From the NCBI GenBank assembly GCA_964400125.1, contig CAYNSR010000009.1:1-64000 (forward strand): DNA of 64,000 bases, given 5' to 3'. Positions 16,624 through 23,682 of the stretch are shown piece after piece. Every line of letters begins with the position of its first letter. The stretch's first letter is position 1. Both the position numbers and the translations under genes were made by a program. The notes below the pieces were generated by a model, which was not told the origin of the DNA, searched no databases, and saw nothing but the letters and a program-made list of their open reading frames with translations. This DNA is from Micavibrio sp964400125. Lineage in GTDB: Bacteria; Pseudomonadota; Alphaproteobacteria; Micavibrionales; Micavibrionaceae.

Positions 16624-16807
16624 TCATTCCAAATAATTTTTCACAGCGGCATCATCATGATTTTTCTGAGCATCATTACTCAGCTTTTTTTGTTCATCAT
16701 AAAGTCGGATACATTCTTCTGCTGTAGGGGGTTCTGAAAGTTGTGCTTGCGTTGCAGGTGGCATGAAAATAAAAAGCACCACTTAAAGCCGGAAATAAAT
16801 ATTTCAT
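16624..16807 (-). pseudogene. small secreted protein gene interrupted by a one-base frameshift
   Basis: From ATG 16807 the frame reads MKYLFPAL, the beginning of a signal peptide, then runs out of the reading register. One base later (around 16783-16787, run TTAAAG) a second frame reads VVLFIFMPPATQAQLSEPP and continues to a TGA at 16624-16626. Joined, the two give a roughly 60-residue protein with a perfect signal peptide (cut after ATQA) and a charged mature part (AEECIRLYDEQKKLSNDAQK). Translation could alternatively start at GTG or at ATG 16764 without frameshift (46 residues). The stop codon abuts the IS remnant. No family recognised. Confidence 0.55.
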
Positions 16808-16850
16808 TCTTTCTTGCCTTTTGTCGCTCATCAAAAAAGTGTGCTGTAGC

Positions 16851-17156
16851 TTAGAAATCTTCGCCGCCGCTGAGGGTTTCGCCGTTCAGCCGTTCGCGCA
16901 GCGCCTTGCCGGTTTTGAAGAAAGGCAGGCGTTTGGCATCGACCCTGACGCTGGCCCCGGTGCGTGGGTTGCGCCCGGTTCTGGCTTCGCGTTCCTTGAC
17001 CGAAAACGCGCCGAAGCCGCGCAGTTCGACACGGTCGCCGCGCACCAGCGCCGCAGTGATTTCATCGAAAATGGTGTCGACGATTTTTTCGACATCACGC
17101 ATGTAGAGATGCGGATTGCGTTCCGCCAGCATCTGGATCAGTTCTGATTTTGTCAT
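16851..17156 (-). CDS. ihfB: integration host factor beta subunit (HU/IHF family)
   Basis: 101 residues. The start MTKSELIQMLAERNPHLYMRDVEKIVDTIF is typical of IhfB, and the DNA-binding arm contains RTGRNPRTGASV. IHF bends DNA at specific sites as an alpha/beta heterodimer. Its location downstream of rpsA is the conserved proteobacterial arrangement, though here a CBS-domain gene has come between. The 5' region contains a 16-base palindrome (17180-17195). Confidence 0.93.
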   Translation of the reverse strand: MTKSELIQMLAERNPHLYMRDVEKIVDTIFDEITAALVRGDRVELRGFGAFSVKEREARTGRNPRTGASVRVDAKRLPFFKTGKALRERLNGETLSGGEDF

Positions 17157-17469
17157 CGCCGTCTATCCTTATTTGAAGGGGTTCCTGCCGGAACCATCTA
17201 CACTTAAGCCAATCATGCTTTTTATTTCAAGGTCTTACGCAATGCCGTCCTTCTTTTCAGGATGCCTGATTTTACGCCGGGTCGTCAAGGAAAAGTCATT
17301 GATTACAAAGGGTTTTTTATAAATCCCATGGGTTTTGCGGGATTTGCGCCGATTTCCGGCGGTCACCCCTGCCCCCGCCGGGGCGGGCGGGGGCAGGGGA
17401 CGGGGGCTGTGGGGACCGGGTGAGAGAGGGTGCCCCCGTAACGGGTGAAAGGCATATGGCCGATTTGTT
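17157..17469. other. 313-base intergenic region between ihfB and a CBS protein gene
   Basis: No gene is seen. The minus strand carries a possible ihfB promoter (TTGAAA, 17-base spacer, TTAAGT) and a palindrome GGTTCC-TGCC-GGAACC at 17180-17195 just upstream of ihfB. Arms 17366-17379 and 17386-17399 form a perfect 14-bp, almost pure G/C stem with a six-base loop. That hairpin lies downstream of the CBS gene and may terminate it, although no T-run follows. Confidence 0.5.
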
Positions 17470-18054
17470 CTAATGCCGGGTTTTGTCGGGCGATTCGGTT
17501 TCCGGTATCGGGCGACCAAGCCCAGCGTGATCCGGATGGTTCGGCCCGGTCTCCAGAACATGGCAGGCGCGGCGCAATTGCCGTATTTCGGCAAGGCCGA
17601 TCAATTCGCCGTGATCGCCGAGGACAGGCATGACCGGATGGCCGTATTCGGTCATGATCGCCAGCGCATCGGAAATGCTGAGTTCGGAAGGCAGGAAGGC
17701 AGGGTTGCGAATCATCACATCGGCGGCGGTCAGGCCCCGCAACGTGGCGGGCCGGATATGGGCCCCGCCGTGTTCGAGTCCTTGATCCATCACCAGTTTT
17801 CCGATCAGCGTCGAGCGGGTGATGAAGCCGGAAAACGTGCCGTCTTCTTCAATGATTCCGGCAATCTGGCGTCCGGTCGAGGACATGGCCGAAAGGACCC
17901 TTTCCACCGGGCATTCGGGCCGCAGCCGCAAATGCGGCAGGGTGCGCACCAGATCGCCGACGGCGGCGTGTTCCGGACCCGTAGCAAAAGGACCGCTGCC
18001 CGGAATCCGGCCGGACGCCGCAGGCCCCGCAGGGATATGAGGGTTCATCGTCAT
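17470..18054 (-). CDS. CBS-domain pair protein
   Basis: 194 residues. Two CBS motifs are readable: CPVERVLSAMSSTGRQIAGI with GFITRSTLI, and LTAADVMIRNPAFL followed by ISDALAIMTEYGHPVMPV and GLAEIRQL. CBS pairs bind adenosyl ligands and usually regulate a partner. No catalytic domain is attached, so the role is unknown. AAGGAGCCTTCCC precedes the ATG, a near-perfect ribosome binding site. It is inserted between rpsA and ihfB, which are usually adjacent. Confidence 0.8.
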   Translation of the reverse strand: MTMNPHIPAGPAASGRIPGSGPFATGPEHAAVGDLVRTLPHLRLRPECPVERVLSAMSSTGRQIAGIIEEDGTFSGFITRSTLIGKLVMDQGLEHGGAHIRPATLRGLTAADVMIRNPAFLPSELSISDALAIMTEYGHPVMPVLGDHGELIGLAEIRQLRRACHVLETGPNHPDHAGLGRPIPETESPDKTRH

Positions 18055-18166
18055 GGGAAGGCTCCTTGATGTCTGCTTGCATCTTCCATGCTCGTCCGGG
18101 AATGCGGCGGCGGCGTGGCGGGGCGGGGGCGTTATCGGGGCAAAAATCGATCAATTTGAATCAGCA

Positions 18167-18192
18167 AAAAGCCCCGGTTTCCCGGGGCTTTT
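18167..18192. terminator. rho-independent terminator after rpsA
   Basis: AAAAGCCCCGG and CCGGGGCTTTT form an 11-bp stem around a four-base loop, with T-runs on either strand. It lies 30 bases after the rpsA stop. Confidence 0.85.
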
Positions 18193-18221
18193 CAGTGGAT
18201 AACATAGATCGGTCGGGAACT

Positions 18222-19967
18222 TTATTTCTTGTCGGTATCGTCCGATTTTTGCAGCGCCGCGCCGAGGATGTCGCCGAGAGATGCGCCGGATTCGGTCGAA
18301 CCGAAGGCGGCCATGGCCTCTTTGTCCTCGTCAATTTCACGCTGCTTGATCGACAGGGAAAGTTTCCCGCCTTTTTCGACGGCGATGACCTTGGCATCGA
18401 CTTTTTCACCGATGGCGAAACGGTCGGGGCGCTGTTCGGAACGTTCACGCGAAAGGTCGCCCTTCTTGATGAAGCCCTTGGCCTTGTCGCCGACGCTGAC
18501 TTCGATTCCCTTGTCGTTGACTTCGGTAATCGTGCAGGTGACGATATCGCCCTTGTTGGCACCACTGCTGCTTGCGCTGCTGCGCCCGCTGCTGCTGTCG
18601 GCACCCGCATTCGGGTTTTCCGTCAGTTGCTTGATGCCGAGGGCAACACGTTCTTTTTCGGCTTCGATCTCGAGGATCTTGACCTTGATGACATCGCCCT
18701 TGTTATAGTCTTTCAGAGCTTCTTCACCGGCCTTGTCCCACGCGATGTCGGACATGTGAACCATACCGTCCAGATCGCCCGGCAGGGCCACGAACATCCC
18801 GAATTCGGTGATGTTGCGGATTTCCCCTTCGAGGATCTCGCCGTTTTTATGGTTGGCCGCAAAGGTCAGCCACGGATTGTCCGTGCATTGCTTCAGGCCG
18901 AGAGAGATACGGCGTTTTTCACGGTCGATATCCAGTACCATGACTTCGACTTCCTGGGATGTCGAAACGATTTTGCCCGGATGGACGTTTTTCTTGGTCC
19001 ACGACATCTCGGAAACATGCACCAGACCCTCGATCCCGGATTCCAGCTCAACGAAGGCACCGTAATCGGTGATGTTGTTGACCCGGCCCGTAACGCGCGT
19101 GCCGATGGTGAAGCGTGATGCCACGCCTTCCCACGGATCGCTTTCGAGCTGTTTCATGCCCAGAGAAATACGCTGGTTTTCTTCGTTGTAACGAATGACC
19201 TGCACCTGAATGCTCTGGCCGATGGCCAGAACTTCGGACGGGTGGCCAATGCGTTTCCACGAAATATCGGTGACATGCAGCAGACCATCGACGCCGCCAA
19301 GATCCACGAAAGCGCCGTAATCGGTGATGTTTTTCACGACACCGGTCAGGACTTGTCCCTCTTTCAGCGCGCCCATCAGTTCGGTGCGTGCGGATTCGCG
19401 GGATTCTTCGAGGACGGCACGGCGCGACACGACGATATTGCCGCGCGGACGATCCATTTTCAGGATCATGAACGGTTGCGGCGAACCCATCAGCGGACCG
19501 ACATCGCGCACCGGGCGGATATCGACCTGCGAACCGGGAAGAAACGCGACAGCGCCGCCGAGATCAACCGTAAAGCCGCCCTTGACGCGACCGAAGATGA
19601 CGCCAGTGACGCGCTCTTGTTTCGTGTGGGCTTTTTCGAGGTCGATCCATACTTCTTCGCGGCGGGCCTTGTCGCGGGACAGGGCGGTTTCGCCGTCGCG
19701 GTTTTCCATGCGTTCGACGAAGACTTCGACGATATCGCCTGTCTTGACTTCGGAAACGCCGCCCGGAAGCGTGAATTCACGAAGCGGAACACGGCCTTCG
19801 GATTTCAGGCCGACATCGATGATGGCAAAATCGTTGCTGATGGCGACGATCCGGCCCTTGACGACGGAGCCTTCGAATTTCGTCTTGCCGTTCATGGAGC
19901 TATTGAGGAGGTCTGCGAAGTCGTTTGACCCTTCGCGGTCTTTGAGTTTGGAGGATGCACCTGCCAT
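18222..19967 (-). CDS. rpsA: 30S ribosomal protein S1
   Basis: 581 residues. Successive S1 (OB-fold) repeats are visible, each with a VKNITDYGAFVDLGGVDGLLH-type motif at about residues 210, 300 and 385 and shorter ones flanking; SKMN-like LGMKQLESDPW and LGLKQCTDNPW linkers recur. S1 tethers mRNA to the small subunit. The C-terminal region includes a Ser-rich linker (SSSGRSSASSSGAN) before the last repeat, which is unusual. AAGGAAAATT precedes the ATG. It follows cmk in the conserved order but with two inserted genes (EF-hand and CBS). Confidence 0.97.
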   Translation of the reverse strand: MAGASSKLKDREGSNDFADLLNSSMNGKTKFEGSVVKGRIVAISNDFAIIDVGLKSEGRVPLREFTLPGGVSEVKTGDIVEVFVERMENRDGETALSRDKARREEVWIDLEKAHTKQERVTGVIFGRVKGGFTVDLGGAVAFLPGSQVDIRPVRDVGPLMGSPQPFMILKMDRPRGNIVVSRRAVLEESRESARTELMGALKEGQVLTGVVKNITDYGAFVDLGGVDGLLHVTDISWKRIGHPSEVLAIGQSIQVQVIRYNEENQRISLGMKQLESDPWEGVASRFTIGTRVTGRVNNITDYGAFVELESGIEGLVHVSEMSWTKKNVHPGKIVSTSQEVEVMVLDIDREKRRISLGLKQCTDNPWLTFAANHKNGEILEGEIRNITEFGMFVALPGDLDGMVHMSDIAWDKAGEEALKDYNKGDVIKVKILEIEAEKERVALGIKQLTENPNAGADSSSGRSSASSSGANKGDIVTCTITEVNDKGIEVSVGDKAKGFIKKGDLSRERSEQRPDRFAIGEKVDAKVIAVEKGGKLSLSIKQREIDEDKEAMAAFGSTESGASLGDILGAALQKSDDTDKK

Positions 19968-20418
19968 GATAATTTTCCTTCTTCGGAAAAGATTGCCCAG
20001 GGCGAACAGAGGATCAGGCCGGGGACGGCCCCCAAACAGGGGCCAGCCGGGCTGTCATATCCGCAAGGACGCAGGACTTGTACGCTGCACCGGGGTAAAA
20101 ATCAATCAAAATCTGTTGTATTCTGTTAAATAATGGGTGGTTACGACAAGGGGGTAAAACGCGGGCGCGGGGCGCGTTGGTTTTGGAAAATAGAACGTTT
20201 GGAGCAAGGGGAACACGCGCCCCCAACACCCCGTCATCCCGAGCGTAGCCGAGGGATCTGATAGGCTGCGGTTTGGCCAGATCCCTCGGCTACGCTCGGG
20301 ATGACGGTTATTATGGGGTCTCGTGTCTTTTTCTTGATAATAATCAGCAAACCTTGAAACTTGGGCACAGGGGCTTAGGTGGTGTAACTCATACTGGTTT
20401 ATCCAAAGGAGATAGGTT
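19968..20418. other. 451-base intergenic region upstream of rpsA
   Basis: It holds divergent promoter/leader sequence for rpsA (minus) and the EF-hand gene (plus) plus the inverted repeat described separately. Several ORFs cross it but none has a protein-like reading or ribosome binding site. Nothing else is seen. Confidence 0.5.
20231..20307. repeat. REP-type inverted repeat, 29-bp perfect arms
   Basis: Arms 20231-20259 and 20279-20307 are exact reverse complements around a 19-base spacer. The outer word CCGTCATCCCGAGCG is a common bacterial REP sequence. It differs from the repeats at 2532 and 46473. Confidence 0.8.
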
Positions 20419-20973
20419 ATGCGCTTTTCGATTTTTATGTTTTCCTTTGCCGCGATGACCATCATGGCGGCGGGCGCAGTGATGGCGGCGGCGTCCATAA
20501 CGACCATTACCGATACGGTTATCAAACAACAAGAGCAGCCCGATAAGAAAAAGGTGAATTTTTCCGAGTTCGATGTGAACGGCGACGGGCAGCTTTCCCA
20601 TGCGGAAGTTGGTGAAAAGCTGTTCAGCATTTTTGACACGGACGGCAATATGGTCATCGATAATATCGAATACAAAAAGCCGATGGTGATGACGATTATC
20701 CCGATGGTGAAAACGGAAACCATTACCTTTGTTTTTGATGGTCAGACCATACCCAGCAAGACCGAGGTGACAGAAGAAGAATTCTATAAAAAATCCATGC
20801 TGCATAAATTCACTGACAGTCCGGAAGGACTTTCCGCAAATAAATTTCTCGATCAGGGATTTTGGCGGCTGGACGATAATAGTGACAAGGTGATCGACCT
20901 GAAGGAATGGAAAGAGGCTTATACCGAGTCCCTGCGCCCGAGCGCGGCCAACCCGAACCGTTATAATCAGTAA
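20419..20973 (+). CDS. exported EF-hand calcium-binding protein
   Basis: 184 residues. A signal peptide (FSIFMFSFAAMTIMAAGAVMAAA) is followed by EF-hand-like loops: DVNGDGQLSHAE, DTDGNMVIDNIE and DDNSDKVIDLKE. Calcium binding is expected for at least the first two. It is otherwise of unknown function and probably periplasmic. It has a clear AAGGAG ribosome binding site, a downstream terminator, and is alone on the plus strand inside the minus-strand cmk-rpsA block. Confidence 0.8.
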   Translation: MRFSIFMFSFAAMTIMAAGAVMAAASITTITDTVIKQQEQPDKKKVNFSEFDVNGDGQLSHAEVGEKLFSIFDTDGNMVIDNIEYKKPMVMTIIPMVKTETITFVFDGQTIPSKTEVTEEEFYKKSMLHKFTDSPEGLSANKFLDQGFWRLDDNSDKVIDLKEWKEAYTESLRPSAANPNRYNQ

Positions 20974-20984
20974 AGACCACGCAA

Positions 20985-21021
20985 AGAAAAAACCCGGTCA
21001 CGTCATCGTGGCCGGGTTTTT
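20985..21021. terminator. rho-independent terminator, bidirectional
   Basis: AACCCGG(T)CACG pairs with CGTG(G)CCGGGTT around a four-base loop, followed by T5. It lies between the convergent EF-hand and CBS genes and can serve both. Confidence 0.85.
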
Positions 21022-21041
21022 GTTTGTAAGGCAGGTGCGGA

Positions 21042-21476
21042 TCAGGCCGCCTTGCCGGTGGCCTGTTCTACGATAGTGTTGGTTTCGGCGCGGTTGTCGT
21101 TGGTGCGCAGGATATGGCCGAAGGTCAGGACACCGCAAATCGTGCCTTGCGCGTTCTTCACGACAAGGCGGCTGACCGCATTTTCATTCATGATTTTTGC
21201 GGCGTCTTCGAGCGAATTGTCTTCGGTGCAGGCGCAGACTTCCTCGGTCATATAATCGCGCACTTTCTCTGTGCGCGGGTCTTTCCCGTCGGCGATGGCG
21301 CGGATGACGATATCACGGTCGGTGATGATGCCCTCCGGTGCCTTGTCGGTGCCTACGGGCAGGAATCCGCAATCAATTTTTTGCATTTTTTGTGCGGCTT
21401 CTTGCAAGGTGGCTTCCGGGCTGATCATTTCGGGGCTGCATTCCATCAGGTCCTTGACGCGGGTGGCGGTCATCAT
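21042..21476 (-). CDS. CBS-domain pair protein
   Basis: 144 residues, essentially only two CBS repeats: VKDLMECSPEMISPEATLQEAAQ with GIITDRDIVIRAI, and VRDYMTEEVCACTEDNSLEDAAKIM with GVLTFGHIL. This is the common stand-alone CBS protein type, often a nucleotide sensor. GAAAGGAAAAA precedes tandem ATGs at 21476 and 21473. It is distinct in sequence from the CBS protein at 17470. Confidence 0.88.
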   Translation of the reverse strand: MMTATRVKDLMECSPEMISPEATLQEAAQKMQKIDCGFLPVGTDKAPEGIITDRDIVIRAIADGKDPRTEKVRDYMTEEVCACTEDNSLEDAAKIMNENAVSRLVVKNAQGTICGVLTFGHILRTNDNRAETNTIVEQATGKAA

Positions 21477-21570
21477 TTTTTCCTTTCGTTTGTCTGATCC
21501 GGGTCTTGCCCCGGCGCGGTCGTCAAACGCTTGCAGGGGGCGGGCGGTTCCCGGCGAAAGAGCGGAAAAT

Positions 21571-22215
21571 TCAGGAAATATGTTGCAAATGGCCCATGGC
21601 TACAGCCAGAACCGTTTGGGCGTCCATCTGCGTGGTATCGAGGACAATCGCGTCCGCCGCCGCCTTCATCGGGCGGAAGCTGCGGCTGCTGTCGCGGGTG
21701 TCGCGGATTTTGAAATCGGCAATCACGGTTTCAAGAGGGATGTCTTCGCCTTTTTCCCGCAATTCCTTCCAGCGCCGCTGCGCGCGGGTTTCCAGTGCGG
21801 CATCGATATAGAATTTCACAGGCGCATCGGGAAAGATCACCGTGCCGATATCGCGCCCGTCGATGACGGCACCGGGCTTGCCGCTCAGTGCGGGGAATCC
21901 GCGCTGGAATTCATCGAGTGCTTCGCGGACTTCCGGTATGGCGGCAACGACGGAAGCGCCCCGCCCCGCCGCAGCGCTGCGCAAGGCAGGATCGTTCAGT
22001 GTTGCAGGATCAAGGGTTTTTGCAGCCTGGATCGCGGCGTCGCGGTCATCTGTCGGAATGTTTTTTTGAATCAGGGTTAATGCGACGCGCCGATATAACA
22101 GGCCCGTATCCAGATAAGCGTAATCGAGATGGTCGGCGATTTTCCGGGCCAGCGTGCCCTTTCCGCTGGCCGCAGTGCCGTCAATCGCAATGATAACCGG
22201 GGGCTTTTCAAGCAT
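21571..22215 (-). CDS. cmk: cytidylate kinase
   Basis: 214 residues from ATG 22215 (MLEKPPVIIAIDGTAASGKGTLA); the frame further upstream overlaps aroA and is not family-like. The P-loop GTAASGKGT, DTGLLYRRVA, DGRDIGTVIFP and RSFRPMKAAADAIVLDTT are typical for the enzyme that makes (d)CDP from (d)CMP. It lies 10 bases after aroA, the conserved aroA-cmk-rpsA order. Confidence 0.95.
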   Translation of the reverse strand: MLEKPPVIIAIDGTAASGKGTLARKIADHLDYAYLDTGLLYRRVALTLIQKNIPTDDRDAAIQAAKTLDPATLNDPALRSAAAGRGASVVAAIPEVREALDEFQRGFPALSGKPGAVIDGRDIGTVIFPDAPVKFYIDAALETRAQRRWKELREKGEDIPLETVIADFKIRDTRDSSRSFRPMKAAADAIVLDTTQMDAQTVLAVAMGHLQHIS

Positions 22216-22225
22216 GGCGGATATG

Positions 22226-23611
22226 TCAGTTCTTTTTTCGCAGGAACAAACCGTCCGTGTCCAGCCCGTCATCGTCGCTGGCGCGCAGATCCGCACCGAT
22301 TCCGGTCATGACATCGACAAAGCCGGGGAAGCTGGTGGTGACCGGGGTGATATCGTCAACGGTGATGGGTTCATTGCTGGCAAGGCCAAGACACAGGAAG
22401 CTCATGGCGATGCGGTGGTCGAGCGCGGTTTCGATTTTCGCGCCGCCTTCGGGCGGTTTGCCAGTGCCGTGGATGGTCAGGCTGGCTTCGCCCATTTCTA
22501 GTTTAACACCGCAGGCGGCAAGCCCGTCGGCGATCATTTTCAGGCGGTCGCTTTCCTTGACGCGCAATTCGTCGAGATGGGTCAGGTACGTCGTGCCATT
22601 GGCGCAGGCCGCCACCATGGCCAGTGCGGGGATTTCATCGATCATGCCGGGGATGCGTTCCGGCGGGACGACCACACCCTTCAGCGGTCCGCTATAGCGG
22701 ACATGCAGATCGGCCAGCGGCTCGCCCGCCTCCTCGCGCGGATGGGTGAGGGAGAGATCAGCCCCCATTTCCTGCAAGGTGGTATAAAGGCCGTTGCGGC
22801 GCGGGTTCATATTGATACGCGGTACGGTGATATCGGAACCGGGCACGATCAGCGCGGCAATGACGGGGAAGGCCGCCGTGCTCGGGTCGCCGGGCACATC
22901 GACGGCGCAGCCGCGCAAATTCTGCCCGCCGGTGATGGTAATCGCCTGCGCACCGCTTTCCAGCGTAACGGTTTTAACCTCGGCCCCGAACAGGCGCAGC
23001 ATGGTTTCGGTATGGTCGCGGGTGGGTTTGTCTTCAATCACTGTTGTCGTGCCCTGCGCACGCAGACCCGCCAGCAGGACGGCGGATTTCACCTGCGCCG
23101 AGGCGACGGGCAGGCGGTATTCGATGCCTTTCAGCGCATCCGACCCCTGTAGCGTCATCGGCAGCCTGCCCCCGGAGCGGGCGATGAATTTCGCCCCCAT
23201 CTGTTCCAGCGGCGTAATCACCCGCATCATCGGGCGCTTAATCAGGGAACCGTCGCCGGTCATGGTGACGGTAACGGGAAAGCCGGAAATGATTCCGCAG
23301 AGCAGGCGCGTCGAGGTGCCACTATTGCCCATATCGATCACCCGGTCGGGTTCATTCAGAAGGCCGGTGCCGAAAATGCGCCACAACCCGTCATCGCCCA
23401 TCACCACCCGCGCCCCCATGGCGCGCAGGGCTTCGGCGGTGGAAAAGACGTCGCCCGCCTCCAGCAGGCCGGAGACGATGGTTTCCCCCTGCGCCAGCGC
23501 GCCGAACATCAAGGCGCGGTGCGATATGGATTTGTCGCCGGGAATGCGGACCGATCCGGTCAGGGCGGAGGATTTGCGGGCCGTAAAGGGTGTGATTTTG
23601 CTGTGCATCAT
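22226..23611 (-). CDS. aroA: 3-phosphoshikimate 1-carboxyvinyltransferase (EPSP synthase)
   Basis: 461 residues. Motifs: RIPGDKSISHRALMFGALA at the N-terminus, MGNSGTSTRLLCG, LIKRPMMRVITPLEQMGA, SAQVKSAVLLAGL and LRVKESDRLKMIADGL. It catalyses the sixth shikimate pathway step. The glycine of the NSGTS motif that is altered in glyphosate-tolerant enzymes is unchanged. First gene of the aroA-cmk unit. Confidence 0.96.
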   Translation of the reverse strand: MMHSKITPFTARKSSALTGSVRIPGDKSISHRALMFGALAQGETIVSGLLEAGDVFSTAEALRAMGARVVMGDDGLWRIFGTGLLNEPDRVIDMGNSGTSTRLLCGIISGFPVTVTMTGDGSLIKRPMMRVITPLEQMGAKFIARSGGRLPMTLQGSDALKGIEYRLPVASAQVKSAVLLAGLRAQGTTTVIEDKPTRDHTETMLRLFGAEVKTVTLESGAQAITITGGQNLRGCAVDVPGDPSTAAFPVIAALIVPGSDITVPRINMNPRRNGLYTTLQEMGADLSLTHPREEAGEPLADLHVRYSGPLKGVVVPPERIPGMIDEIPALAMVAACANGTTYLTHLDELRVKESDRLKMIADGLAACGVKLEMGEASLTIHGTGKPPEGGAKIETALDHRIAMSFLCLGLASNEPITVDDITPVTTSFPGFVDVMTGIGADLRASDDDGLDTDGLFLRKKN

Positions 23612-23682
23612 CAGGTTAATTAGCCCGGCGGCGGCGCGGATGTAAAGGTGTCTGTGTTATTTTTACATATAGACGGGCGCGG

